Shown piece by piece: positions 33,857-42,949 of a stretch of 64,000 bases of DNA. The position numbers and the translations under genes were made by a program. The notes beneath the pieces are model-generated. The model did no database searches. It was not told where the DNA came from and saw only the letters and a list, made by a program, of their open reading frames with translations. Source of the stretch: Nitratidesulfovibrio sp. SRB-5 (GTDB taxonomy: Bacteria > Desulfobacterota > Desulfovibrionia > Desulfovibrionales > Desulfovibrionaceae). The stretch's first letter is position 1; each line of letters opens with the position of its first letter. The stretch spans positions 1,584,650 to 1,648,649 of the forward strand of contig NZ_JAIOTY010000001.1 of NCBI RefSeq assembly GCF_019931275.1, read 5' to 3'.

Positions 33857-34417
33857 ATGGACGTGACCAACCTTGAATCTGTCCGCGACGACGACTTCAT
33901 CCATGCGGTCATGGAGGAGAGCGGGCAGGATCTTACGCACTGTTATCAGTGCGGCAACTGTACGGCGGGGTGTCCGTGCGGATTCGTCTACGACATCCAG
34001 GTCAGCCAGATCATGCGCAACCTGCAGGCGGGCCGGAAAGACAAGGTGCTGAACAGCCGCTCCATCTGGCTGTGCCTGTCCTGTTCCAGCTGCACCACCC
34101 GCTGTCCCAACAACATCGACGTGGCGCGGGTGATGGACGTTCTGCGCCACATCGCCCGGCGCGAGGGCCGGGTGGCCGAGAAGGGCGTTACCACCTTCTG
34201 GGACGCCTTTCTCGCTTCCGTGCGCAAGCATGGCCGGGTCTACGAACTGGGCGTGGTGGCCAACTACGTGGCCCGCACCGGCAGGGTGTGGACCGACATC
34301 GATCTTCTGCCGCGCATAGCGCCCAAGGGCAAACTTTCTCCCATGCCGCACGGCATTCAGGGCCGGGACGAGATCGCCCGCATCTTCCAGCGCTACGAGG
34401 AGGAAAGGACGCGATGA
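33857..34417 (+). CDS. hdrC: heterodisulfide-reductase-like subunit C
   Basis: A 186-residue iron-sulfur protein with two [4Fe-4S] motifs, CYQCGNCTAGCP and CLSCSSCTTRCP, the hallmark of HdrC. It passes electrons between HdrA and the catalytic HdrB. ATG 33857 is preferred over an upstream GTG at 33842, since GGGAAAC precedes it and MDVTNLE is a typical opening. The stop overlaps hdrB by four bases (ATGA), so the two are translationally coupled. Confidence 0.93.
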   Translation: MDVTNLESVRDDDFIHAVMEESGQDLTHCYQCGNCTAGCPCGFVYDIQVSQIMRNLQAGRKDKVLNSRSIWLCLSCSSCTTRCPNNIDVARVMDVLRHIARREGRVAEKGVTTFWDAFLASVRKHGRVYELGVVANYVARTGRVWTDIDLLPRIAPKGKLSPMPHGIQGRDEIARIFQRYEEERTR

Positions 34418-35394
34418 ATCTCGCCTACTACCCCGGCTGTTCGGGGCTCGGCACCTCGCGCGAGTACGAACGCTCCACCCGGGCCGCCTGCGCGGCGCTG
34501 GGCGTGAAGCTGACGGAAATTCCGGACTGGAGCTGCTGCGGCTCCACCCCGGCCCACGCGCTGGAACACGCCCTGTCGGGCGCGTTGTCGGCCCGCAATC
34601 TGGTGGGTGCGGCCCGCGCGGGCTGCGACACCGTGGCCACCCCCTGTCCGAGCTGCCTTTCCAACCTCAAGACCGCCCGCCACCGCATGGCCGACGACGG
34701 CTTTCGCGCCAAGGTCGGTCGCCTGCTGGACGAATCCGCCGACAAGCTGGCCGACCTGCCCGACGTCCAGTCGGTGCTGGAAACGCTGGTGACCCGCGTG
34801 GGCCTGGACGCCATCCGCGCCAAGGTGCGCCAGCCCTTCGCCGGGCTGCGCGTGGCCCCCTATTACGGCTGCATCATGACCCGCCCGGCGGATGTCATGC
34901 GCTTCGACGATCCGGAAAACCCCACCTCCATGGACGACCTGCTCACGGCGCTGGGCGCCGAGGTGGTTCCCTTCCCCTACAAGGTGGAATGCTGCGGGGC
35001 CTCGTACGGCGTCACGCGGCGGGACATCGTGGCCCGGCTTTCCGGGCGGCTGCTGGGCGCGGCGCGCGATGCCGGCGCCCACGCCGTGGTGGTGGCCTGC
35101 CCGCTGTGCCAGATGAACCTGGACCTGCGCCAGACGCAGGTGGAGTGGCCCGGCGGCAAGGCCGTGGACATGCCGGTGTTCTACTTCACCCAGTTGCTGG
35201 GGCGCGCCCTGGGCGTGCCGGATGCGGAACTGGGGCTGGAGCAGCTGTGCGTGGACCCGGGCATCGCCTTCCGCCGCGCGGCGCAGGTTGTAGCGGCGCG
35301 GCAGGCCGAAGAGGCCGCGCAGGCAGCCAAGGCTGCTGCCAAGGCAGCGCAGGCCAGGCAGGCCGCCGCAGTGAATGAAGGGGGCAGGGCATGA
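34414..35394 (+). CDS. hdrB: heterodisulfide-reductase-like subunit B
   Basis: A 326-residue protein with two CCG-type Cys motifs that bind the noncubane clusters reducing disulfides: SCCGST with TPCPSC, and ECCGAS with ACPLCQ. The opening YYPGCSGLGTSREYE is characteristic. The C-terminus carries a lineage-specific Ala/Gln-rich tail (about residues 295-326). In sulfate reducers the physiological disulfide is unknown; the DsrC trisulfide or disulfide is a candidate. GGAGGAAAGG precedes the ATG; the gene overlaps hdrC and hdrA by four bases each. Confidence 0.94.
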   Translation: MNLAYYPGCSGLGTSREYERSTRAACAALGVKLTEIPDWSCCGSTPAHALEHALSGALSARNLVGAARAGCDTVATPCPSCLSNLKTARHRMADDGFRAKVGRLLDESADKLADLPDVQSVLETLVTRVGLDAIRAKVRQPFAGLRVAPYYGCIMTRPADVMRFDDPENPTSMDDLLTALGAEVVPFPYKVECCGASYGVTRRDIVARLSGRLLGAARDAGAHAVVVACPLCQMNLDLRQTQVEWPGGKAVDMPVFYFTQLLGRALGVPDAELGLEQLCVDPGIAFRRAAQVVAARQAEEAAQAAKAAAKAAQARQAAAVNEGGRA

Positions 35395-37349
35395 GAATAG
35401 GTGTTTTCGTCTGCCACTGCGGCAGCAACATCGGCGGCACCGTGGACGTGCCCGGCGTGGCCGAGGTGGCCCGCGCCTACCCCGACGTGGTCTTTTCCTC
35501 CGACACCATGTACGCGTGCTCCGAACCGGGGCAGGCGGCCATCGTGGACGCCATCAGGGAACATGCGCTGGACGGCGTGGTGGTTGCCTCGTGCACCCCG
35601 CGCATGCACGAACCCACCTTCCGCCGCACGGTGGAACGGGCCGGGCTGAACCGCTACATGTTCGAAATGGCCAACATCCGCGAGCATGTCTCGTGGATCG
35701 GGAAGGACCGCGAGGCCAACAGCAACAAGGCTGCGGAGCTGGTCCGCATGGCCGTGGAAAAGCTGCGCCTGAACGCCCCGCTGTACCCCAAGTCGTTCGA
35801 CGTGACCAAGCGCGTGCTGGTCATCGGCGGCGGGGTGGCGGGCATCCAGGCGGCGCTGGACTGCGCCGACGGCGGCATCGAAGTGGTGCTGGTGGAGCGC
35901 GAATCGACCATCGGCGGCAAGATGGCCAAGCTGGACAAGACGTTCCCCACCGTGGACTGTTCCAGCTGCATCCTTGGCCCCAAGATGGTGGACGTGTCGC
36001 AGCACCCCAACATCCGCCTGTACGCCCATGCCGAGGTAGAGAAGATCGGCGGCTACGTGGGCAACTTCAAGGTGGACGTGCGGCGCAAGGCCACCTACGT
36101 GGACTGGGAACTGTGCACCGGCTGCGGCCTGTGCATGGAAAAGTGCCCCAGCAGGAAGTCGCCCGATGCGTTCAACGAGCACGTGGGCGTCACCACTTCC
36201 ATCAACATTCCGTTCCCGCAGGCCATCCCCAAGAAGGCCATCATCGATCCCGCGTCCTGCCGCCAGTTCGTCAAGGGCAAGTGCGGCGTGTGCGCCAAGG
36301 TGTGCCCCACCGGGGCCATCCGCTACGACATGGAAGACCAGGTGGTCACCGAGGAAGTGGGGGCCATCATCACGGCCACGGGCTACGACCTGTTCGACTA
36401 CACCAAGTACGCGGAATACGGCGGCGGGCGCTACCCGGACGTTATCACCTCCTTGCAGTACGAGCGGCTGCTGTCGGCGTCCGGCCCCACGGGCGGGCAC
36501 GTCAAGCGCCCGTCGGACGGCAAGGAGCCCAAGACCGTGGTGTTCATCCAGTGCGTGGGCTCGCGCGACCGTTCGGTGGACCGACCGTACTGCAGCGGCT
36601 TCTGCTGCATGTACACCGCCAAGCAGGCGGTGCTGACCAAGGACCACATCCCCGATTCGCGCAGCTACGTGTTCTACATGGACATCCGCGCCAACGGGAA
36701 GATGTACGAGGAATTCACCCGCCGGGCCATGGAAGAGTACGGCGTGCAGTACGTGCGCGGCCGCGTGTCCATGATCGTCCCGCAGGGCGACACGTACCTG
36801 GTGCGCGGGGTGGATACGCTGCTCGGCGAACAGGTGGAGGTGCCCGCCGACCTGGTGGTGCTGGCCGTGGGGGCGGAATCGTCCCACGGGGCGCCGCAAC
36901 TGGCCGAAAAGCTGCGCATCTCGTACGATAATTACGGCTTCTTCATGGAAAGCCATTGCAAGCTGCGTCCGGTGGAAACCAATACCGCGGGGGTCTACCT
37001 TGCCGGTGCGTGCCAGGGCCCCAAGGACATCCCGTCCTCGGTGGGGCAGGGCAGTGCGGCGGCGGCCAAGGTGCTGGGCCTTTTCTCGCGCGGCAGGCTG
37101 GAAAGCGACCCGCAGATCTCGCAGGTGGACGTGCGCCGCTGCGTGGGCTGCGGCAAGTGCATCACCACCTGTCCCTACGGGGCCATCGAATGGATGGAAC
37201 TGCGCGGCGAGATGAAGGCCCGCGTCATTGAAACGGTGTGCCAGGGCTGCGGCATCTGCACGGTCACCTGTCCGCAGGGGGCCATCCAGCTGCAGCACTT
37301 CACCGACAACCAGATCCTCGCGGAGGTCAACGCACTATGCCTGTCCTGA
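35391..37349 (+). CDS. hdrA: heterodisulfide-reductase-like subunit A, flavoprotein
   Basis: A 652-residue FAD and iron-sulfur protein, the probable site of flavin-based electron bifurcation. The FAD-binding motif is VLVIGGGVAGIQAAL at about 142-156, followed by TIGGKMAKLD and the conserved CSSCILGPKM. Four further [4Fe-4S] motifs are seen: CTGCGLCMEKCP (about 242), CGVCAKVCP (about 298), CVGCGKCITTCP and CQGCGICTVTCP near the C-terminus. The last two resemble a ferredoxin-like electron exit. It overlaps the next gene by 13 bp. Confidence 0.95.
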   Translation: MRIGVFVCHCGSNIGGTVDVPGVAEVARAYPDVVFSSDTMYACSEPGQAAIVDAIREHALDGVVVASCTPRMHEPTFRRTVERAGLNRYMFEMANIREHVSWIGKDREANSNKAAELVRMAVEKLRLNAPLYPKSFDVTKRVLVIGGGVAGIQAALDCADGGIEVVLVERESTIGGKMAKLDKTFPTVDCSSCILGPKMVDVSQHPNIRLYAHAEVEKIGGYVGNFKVDVRRKATYVDWELCTGCGLCMEKCPSRKSPDAFNEHVGVTTSINIPFPQAIPKKAIIDPASCRQFVKGKCGVCAKVCPTGAIRYDMEDQVVTEEVGAIITATGYDLFDYTKYAEYGGGRYPDVITSLQYERLLSASGPTGGHVKRPSDGKEPKTVVFIQCVGSRDRSVDRPYCSGFCCMYTAKQAVLTKDHIPDSRSYVFYMDIRANGKMYEEFTRRAMEEYGVQYVRGRVSMIVPQGDTYLVRGVDTLLGEQVEVPADLVVLAVGAESSHGAPQLAEKLRISYDNYGFFMESHCKLRPVETNTAGVYLAGACQGPKDIPSSVGQGSAAAAKVLGLFSRGRLESDPQISQVDVRRCVGCGKCITTCPYGAIEWMELRGEMKARVIETVCQGCGICTVTCPQGAIQLQHFTDNQILAEVNALCLS

Positions 37350-38827
37350 AGGGGAAGGAACTCCGCGTCGTAGGGTTCCTGTGCAACTGGTGCTCGTACG
37401 GCGGTGCCGACACCGCCGGGGTCGGGCGATTCTCGCAGCCCACGGACCTGCGCATCATCCGCGTGCCCTGTTCCGGCCGCGTGGACCCCATGTTCGTGGT
37501 CAAGGCGCTGCTGGGCGGCGCGGACGGGGTACTGGTTTCCGGCTGCCACCCGCGCGACTGTCACTACAGCCAGGGCAACTTCTACGCCCGGCGTCGCCTT
37601 GAAACGCTGAAAACCTTCCTGCCCGCCCTCGGCATCGACCCGGACCGCTTCCAGTACACCTGGGTTTCCGCGTCGGAAGGGCAGCGCTGGAAGAACGTGG
37701 TCTCCACGTTTGTTGAAAAGGTGCACCAGCTGGGACATGCCCCGCGCATAGAGGAAGCCGCTCCGTACCTGCCGCTGGCGGCGGGGGGCGACAGCCCGCG
37801 CGCGCCGCTGCGCCCGCTTGCGTACCCGGCGGCGGGAACGCTGGCCGCATCGCTGGAGCAACTGCGCGAGAAGATTCGCGCGGCGCTGCCGGAACTGGAC
37901 TGCGTCATCGGCTGGCAGCAGGGCTTTGACGCGCTGCACGCCACGCCGCTGTTCATGCGCAAGCCGGAAGACGTGGACAAGCTGACCTGGGGCCCGCTGA
38001 ACGTGCACAACCTGGCCACCTACCTGCCGCAGTTCAAGAACCGCAAGGTGGGCGTGGTGGTGAAGGGGTGCGACAGCCGCTCGGTCATCGAGCTGTTGCA
38101 GGAAAAGCTGGTGGAGCCCGACAACGTGCGGGTGTTCGGCATGGCCTGCGAGGGCGTGGTGGACATGGCCCGCGTGCAGAAAACGCTGGACGCGGGTAAC
38201 GCGGATGGCGCGATGTGCGCAGACGTGGCGCCTGCGGCGGTGGCGGCGGAAGGCGACGGCCTGACCGTTGAGGGAGAAGCCCCCGCGCGTCTGAAGCTGG
38301 CCGACGTGGTGGCGGAAAAGTGCCGCACCTGCGACACGCCGGTGCCCCTGCTGGGCGACGTGGTGGAGGGCAACGCCTCCGCCCCGGCGGGCCCCGCGCC
38401 CGACGCGCCGCCCAGTCTTGAAGTGCTGGACGCCATGACCCCGGAACAGCGGCGCGGCTTCTGGCGCGCCCAGATGGACCGCTGCCTGCGCTGCTACGCC
38501 TGCCGCAACGCGTGCCCCATGTGCGTGTGCCGCGACCACTGCATTGCCGAAAGCCGCGACCCGCACTGGACCACCCAGGAAGGCAACGTGCGCGAGAAGT
38601 TGCAGTTCCAGGTCATCCATGCCCTGCACCTGGCCGGGCGCTGCACCGAATGCGGTGAATGCCAGCGGGCCTGCCCGGTGAACATCCCGGTGCTGTCCCT
38701 CAAGCAGTGGATGAACCGTTCGGTGCGCACCCTGTTCGACTACCGCGCGGGCGTTGACGTGAATGCGGTGCCGCCGCTGCTGGCCTTTGCCGTGGAAGAA
38801 AAGAACATCAAGGAGCATGGGCTGTGA
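37337..38827 (+). CDS. FlxD-FlxC fusion: MvhD-like domain plus dicluster iron-sulfur domain
   Basis: A 496-residue protein that combines two roles. Residues about 1-140 are an MvhD/FlxD domain with a [2Fe-2S]-type Cys pattern (NWCSYGGADTAG, PCSGRVDP, GCHPRDCHYSQGN) that links HdrA to its electron donor. After a Pro/Ala-rich linker (about 145-185) comes a FlxC-like part with VVKGCDSRSVIELL and two [4Fe-4S] motifs, CLRCYACRNACP and CTECGECQRACP. The frame is continuous with no sign of a frameshift. Start 37337 (MPVLKGKELR) lies inside the hdrA end, 13 bp overlap. FlxC and FlxD are usually described as separate subunits. Confidence 0.85.
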   Translation: MPVLKGKELRVVGFLCNWCSYGGADTAGVGRFSQPTDLRIIRVPCSGRVDPMFVVKALLGGADGVLVSGCHPRDCHYSQGNFYARRRLETLKTFLPALGIDPDRFQYTWVSASEGQRWKNVVSTFVEKVHQLGHAPRIEEAAPYLPLAAGGDSPRAPLRPLAYPAAGTLAASLEQLREKIRAALPELDCVIGWQQGFDALHATPLFMRKPEDVDKLTWGPLNVHNLATYLPQFKNRKVGVVVKGCDSRSVIELLQEKLVEPDNVRVFGMACEGVVDMARVQKTLDAGNADGAMCADVAPAAVAAEGDGLTVEGEAPARLKLADVVAEKCRTCDTPVPLLGDVVEGNASAPAGPAPDAPPSLEVLDAMTPEQRRGFWRAQMDRCLRCYACRNACPMCVCRDHCIAESRDPHWTTQEGNVREKLQFQVIHALHLAGRCTECGECQRACPVNIPVLSLKQWMNRSVRTLFDYRAGVDVNAVPPLLAFAVEEKNIKEHGL

Positions 38828-39918
38828 TGAGCTTCGCACGATACATCGCGCGCGGCGAACTTGCCCGCGCCCTCGACGACATGGCTCGGGGCCGCGTGAC
38901 CTACGCACCCCGCCGCGAAGGCGACGCCGTGGTCTTCCGCCCCCGCGCGGAAGGCGAGGAACCGCTGCTGGCCCGCGCCACGGTGCCGCCCAAGGGCGTC
39001 ATCTTTCCGCAGAGCGAGCGGCTGTTCGCCTTCATCCGCGAAAAGGACCCCAACGACCCCGGCCACACCACCGTGCGGCTGGATTCCACCGTGGACATCG
39101 AACCGGCGCTGATCTTCGGCGGTCGCCCGTGCGACGCGCGCGGCTTCCACATCTTCGACCGGGTCTACCTGAACGGCCCCCACCGCGACCCGTACTACGC
39201 GGCCCGGCGCGAGGCCACCGTGGTGGTCACCCTGGCCTGCAACAAGGCCGGGTCCACCTGCTTCTGCCACTGGACCGGCTGCGGCCCGGCGGACACCACC
39301 GGCTCGGACATCCTGCTGACCCCCGTGGGCGAGGGCGCTGACGCCGGTTTCGTGGCCGTGGCCGTCACCGAGCGCGGCGGCGCCGTGCTGGAAGCCGCCA
39401 ACCTGCCCGAGGCCGACGCCGCCCGTTCGGACGCCGCCCAGGCCGTGCATGCGGCCACCCAGGCGGCGCTGGACGCGCAAAGCCCGGCCCGGGACCTGTC
39501 CGCCACGCCGGCGCGGCTGCTGGAACGCTTCAGCGACAGCGACTTCTGGCGCGACATGTCGGACAAGTGCCTGTCCTGCGGGGCGTGCACCTACCTGTGC
39601 CCCACCTGCTACTGCTTCAACATCACCGACGAGAACGACGGCGGCGACGGCATGCGCGGCAGGCGGCTGCGCAGTTGGGACAACTGCATGTCCTCGTTGT
39701 TCACCCGCGAGGCCAGCGGCCACAACCCGCGCATGGGCAAGGCCCTGCGCCTGCGCAACCGCGTGGGCCACAAGTTCTCGTACTATCCGCAACTGCACGA
39801 GGGCGTGGTGTCGTGCAACGGCTGCGGCCGCTGCATCACCGGCTGCCCGGTATCCGTGGACATCCGCGAGATGGTGGTGCGCGCCACCGAAGCCAATGAG
39901 GAGACCCCCAATGCCTGA
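38824..39918 (+). CDS. flxB: FlxB, iron-sulfur subunit of the flavin oxidoreductase
   Basis: A 364-residue protein resembling the AsrA/HdrC-like electron-transfer subunits of sulfite reductase complexes. Two iron-sulfur motifs are near the C-terminus: CLSCGACTYLCPTCYC and CNGCGRCITGCP. An upstream FGGRPCDARGFHIFDR segment and the TCFCHWTGCGP Cys group may add a further site. It should pass electrons from FlxA (NADH side) towards FlxD/HdrA. The GTG at 38824 overlaps the previous stop and lies eight bases after AGGAG; ATG 38827 is an alternative. Confidence 0.88.
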   Translation: MMSFARYIARGELARALDDMARGRVTYAPRREGDAVVFRPRAEGEEPLLARATVPPKGVIFPQSERLFAFIREKDPNDPGHTTVRLDSTVDIEPALIFGGRPCDARGFHIFDRVYLNGPHRDPYYAARREATVVVTLACNKAGSTCFCHWTGCGPADTTGSDILLTPVGEGADAGFVAVAVTERGGAVLEAANLPEADAARSDAAQAVHAATQAALDAQSPARDLSATPARLLERFSDSDFWRDMSDKCLSCGACTYLCPTCYCFNITDENDGGDGMRGRRLRSWDNCMSSLFTREASGHNPRMGKALRLRNRVGHKFSYYPQLHEGVVSCNGCGRCITGCPVSVDIREMVVRATEANEETPNA

Positions 39919-40798
39919 CGCCATCACCCCGCAAGCGGGCGCGCACGCCACCACCCTGGGCACGGGGTTCACCGACAACCCCTACCTGCCCGACGTGGCC
40001 ACCGTGCTGGAAACCGTGCAGGAAACCCCGACCATCAAGACCCTGCGCGTGCGCATCGACGACCCGGCGCGCATGGAGTCCTTCCGCTTCAACCCCGGCC
40101 AGGTGGGCCAGCTTTCGCTGTTCGGCGTGGGCGAATCCACCTTCGTCATCAACTCGCCGCCCACCCGCATGGACTACCTGCAATTCAGCATCATGCGCGC
40201 GGGTGAGGTGACCGCCGCCCTGCACGGGCTGAAGCCCGGCGACAAGGTGGGCGTGCGCGCCCCGCTGGGCAACTGGTTTCCGTTCGAGGACATGCGCGGC
40301 AAGGACATAGTGTTCGTGGGCGGGGGCATCGGCATGGCCCCGCTGCGCACGCTGCTGCTGTACATGCTGGACAACCGGGCCGACTACGGCAACATCACGC
40401 TGCTGTACGGCGCGCGTACGCCGAGCGACATGGCCTTCCGCGACGACGTGCAGGAATGGCTGGGCCGCTCCGACATGCAGACCACGCTGACCGTGGACCA
40501 GGCCCCGGAAGACTGGCCGCACCGTGCGGGGCTGATTCCCCACGTGCTGCTGGACCTGGCCCCGTCCAATGCCAACAGTGTTGCCGTGCTGTGCGGCCCG
40601 CCCATCATGATCAAGTTCACGGTGGAAGCGCTGAAGAAACTGCACTTCGCCGACGAGCAGATCATCACCACGCTGGAACGGCGCATGAAGTGCGGCATCG
40701 GCATCTGCGGGCGCTGCAACATCGGCACGAAATACGTGTGCATGGACGGGCCGGTGTTTACGTATGCGGAGTTGCGCGACTTGCCCAACGAACTCTAA
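39911..40798 (+). CDS. flxA: FlxA, NAD(H)- and flavin-binding subunit
   Basis: A 295-residue ferredoxin-reductase-type flavoprotein like PyrK/AsrB. The flavin domain (about 25-125) contains FNPGQVGQLS and TFVINSPP. The nucleotide domain starts at FVGGGIGMAPLRTLL, and a [2Fe-2S]-type CGIGICGRCNIGTKYVC motif ends the protein. It is expected to accept electrons from NADH and pass them to FlxB. It overlaps flxB by eight bases. A 126-bp structured repeat begins at the base after its stop codon. Confidence 0.93.
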   Translation: MPDAITPQAGAHATTLGTGFTDNPYLPDVATVLETVQETPTIKTLRVRIDDPARMESFRFNPGQVGQLSLFGVGESTFVINSPPTRMDYLQFSIMRAGEVTAALHGLKPGDKVGVRAPLGNWFPFEDMRGKDIVFVGGGIGMAPLRTLLLYMLDNRADYGNITLLYGARTPSDMAFRDDVQEWLGRSDMQTTLTVDQAPEDWPHRAGLIPHVLLDLAPSNANSVAVLCGPPIMIKFTVEALKKLHFADEQIITTLERRMKCGIGICGRCNIGTKYVCMDGPVFTYAELRDLPNEL

Positions 40799-40924
40799 CC
40801 GCAAGTTGGCTTTTGCCCGCTGGCTGCGTCAACCGGCGCCCGCCATGCGGTCGAATACGAGAAGAGTATGCTCCCGCCTGGCGGGCTTGGTTTCCTTGCC
40901 AGCGAACAAAATCCTGCCTTGCGG
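40799..40924 (+). repeat. stop-codon-associated structured repeat, copy at flxA (126 bp)
   Basis: Starts immediately after the flxA TAA. Outer inverted ends are CCGCAAG / CTTGCGG. An inner stem pairs TTTTGCCCGCTGGC with GCCAGCGAACAAAA, and the centre contains GAGTATGCTCCC. It aligns nearly end to end with the copy at 58618-58743, same length and same orientation relative to the upstream gene. Base-pairing over the whole unit predicts a long hairpin in the mRNA 3' end. Confidence 0.82.
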
Positions 40925-41035
40925 GCGGGAGCGCGGGCAGACGGGATAACTGCTCCCCGCCAGCACTGAGAGTACTTTCGGAAAGTCCACAAGCCCCTGG
41001 CGCGGAAGTGCCGCGCGGGGACCTACGGAGAGCAT

Positions 41036-41524
41036 ATGGCCGAGTTCTTCAACGCCGCAGACGTCACCGCCGCCGCCATCCGCATCGAGCAGCGCGGCCA
41101 GGACGTGTACAATCAGGCCGTGGCCATGGCCACCAAGCCGGAAGTCAGGGCGCTGTTCCAGCATCTTGCCGCCGAAGAGGCCAGGCACGAGGCAACCTTC
41201 CGCGCCATGGCCGACCGCGTCGGCCCCGTGGAACTGCCCGCGTGGAGCATTGCCGCCGAGTACGTGGAATATCTGCACGCGCTGCTTGATTCGCACGCGC
41301 TGTTCACCCAGGCCGGTACCCTGACCGCGCTCAAGGGGGCCGCCGACGACCACGCCGCCGCCTTGCGCATGGCCATCCAGTTCGAGAAGGACACCCTGCT
41401 GTTCTTCACCGAAATGCGCGAACTGGTGCCCGCCGGGGAAAAGGCGGCGGTGGATGCCTGCATTGCGGAAGAACGCGCCCATCTGCGCGCCCTTACCGCC
41501 ATGCTGGCGCAAGTGAACGCATAG
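41036..41524 (+). CDS. ferritin-like diiron protein
   Basis: A 162-residue four-helix-bundle protein with the rubrerythrin/ferritin-like pattern. Candidate iron ligands are Glu in RIEQRGQDVY, EEARHE in the second helix, Glu in FEKDTLLFFTEM and EERAHL in the fourth. It lacks the rubredoxin domain of a true rubrerythrin. A role in peroxide or iron handling is plausible. CGGAG precedes ATG 41036. It follows the hdr-flx operon but is separated by the structured repeat, so it is probably transcribed on its own or by limited read-through. Confidence 0.82.
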   Translation: MAEFFNAADVTAAAIRIEQRGQDVYNQAVAMATKPEVRALFQHLAAEEARHEATFRAMADRVGPVELPAWSIAAEYVEYLHALLDSHALFTQAGTLTALKGAADDHAAALRMAIQFEKDTLLFFTEMRELVPAGEKAAVDACIAEERAHLRALTAMLAQVNA

Positions 41525-41636
41525 CCCTTTGCGCACTGGCGGCCGCCAGTGCATGCATGTTCCGCGCGCAACGACTGACGCAACGGCGCGCGCGGGGCCG
41601 GTCCGCACCGGGTGTGGCCCGGCGCAATGGAGGGGC

Positions 41637-41666
41637 GGACGGCCGGAAAGAGGCACCCGGCCGTCC
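41637..41666. terminator. 10-bp hairpin between the ferritin-like and TrfA-like genes
   Basis: GGACGGCCGG, a 10-base loop and the exact complement, about 110 bp after the ferritin-like stop. There is no T run, so terminator function is uncertain. Confidence 0.4.
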
Positions 41667-41788
41667 GTCATCTCCATGGTCAGCGTCGCATGTCCGCCCC
41701 GCGCAGCCTCCCGCGGGCGGTGGTTACAGTCTGGCAGTGTGCACGGCGCGTTGTCGCCCGTGCCGCCCAGCCAGCACGGGAGGCCTTG

Positions 41789-42676
41789 GTGCTGCAATCG
41801 TCCCCCTTCGATTCGTCCTCCCTGGGCGATCCGGACATGGCCCCGGCGGCCTCCGGCTTTCGTCCGGCAACGTCCGGCGGTGTTCCCGCGTGGAGCATTG
41901 CCGACGAGCGCGTCTTTCTGGACCATATCCCCTCGCTGTTCCTGGCATCCGACCTGTTCGCCGCCGCCTACCTGCGCGCCGGGCGCCATTGCCTGCGTCC
42001 CGTGACGCCGCTGGCGCTTTCCGCCGCCGTCACCTGCGAGGGGCCGTGGCTGGACCAGGGCGATCTGGACGTCTATCTGGCCTGCCTGCTGCTGGCCCTG
42101 CGCCAGGGCGGGCGTGCCCCCCGGCTGCGTTGCCCGGCGGACGAAGCCGCCCGGCAGGCCGGGCTGGGGGGCAGGGCAGGGGCGGCACGCTTTGCCGCGC
42201 GGCTGCACCGCCTGCACGAGGCCCGCATGGCCTGCGGCGATGGCCGGTTTGCGGCGCGGATGCAGCTTGTGTCCGCCGTGGTGCGCGACGAGGCCTCCGG
42301 TACCCTGCGCATCGAGTTCGGCCCCGAGCCGTTCGAGGCCCTGCGCGAAGCGCCGGGTGCTGTACGCTTCATCGCGGACCGGGCCGCGCTGGGCCGCGAC
42401 GGTCTGGGCAAGTGGCTGCTGGGCGTGGCCTGGACCCTGCGCGAAACCTGCCTGATCGATCCGCAACGCCTGCGGGCCATGGTGCCGGGCGGAAAGAACC
42501 GGGATATCCTGCCGCTGTTGCAGGAATTCGCCCGGCGTGGTTATATCCGCGATATGGTCACCCGTTCCGACGGGCTCGTGATCGTCCAGCCGGGCCATCG
42601 CCCCGGCGGGCCGCATGCTGCGGCGCATGGGAGCGGCAACGGGAACATGCCGCAACTGTGCAGGTTGCTGACATAG
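41789..42676 (+). CDS. TrfA-like (plasmid replication initiator-related) protein
   Basis: A 295-residue protein whose middle part resembles the TrfA/RepA winged-helix initiators: DQGDLDVYLACLLLALRQG, then a GLGGRAGAARFAARLHRLHEARM helix set interrupted by Ala/Gly, LQLVSAVVRDEASGTLRIEF-like strands and GKWLLGVAWTL. No plasmid or phage genes surround it, so it is probably a chromosomal regulator or relic. GTG 41789 has GGGAGG five bases upstream and is preferred; the longer frame to 41612 has no ribosome site. Family assignment is tentative. Confidence 0.55.
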   Translation: MLQSSPFDSSSLGDPDMAPAASGFRPATSGGVPAWSIADERVFLDHIPSLFLASDLFAAAYLRAGRHCLRPVTPLALSAAVTCEGPWLDQGDLDVYLACLLLALRQGGRAPRLRCPADEAARQAGLGGRAGAARFAARLHRLHEARMACGDGRFAARMQLVSAVVRDEASGTLRIEFGPEPFEALREAPGAVRFIADRAALGRDGLGKWLLGVAWTLRETCLIDPQRLRAMVPGGKNRDILPLLQEFARRGYIRDMVTRSDGLVIVQPGHRPGGPHAAAHGSGNGNMPQLCRLLT

Positions 42677-42949
42677 CGGGATGAATGGGTGGCATCGCCG
42701 TCAGGCCGTCGTGGGGCGGATGGGCGGCAACCCCGCGCGCGACGTTGTGGGACGTTGCGTGCGGCGATGCGGATCGGCGCGGGCTTGCCCGTGCATGGTC
42801 CGCTACCGGAGCACCGGTGCAGGCCCTTCTGGTGCCCCGTCGGGCGAACCCGGCGGGCATGCCAGCCCGGTGAACCGGTACGGCAAGACACGACATGCAG
42901 GGCAGGCGACGCCCCGCCGCACGGCGCGGGCCTCGGGAGCAGGGAGCAC

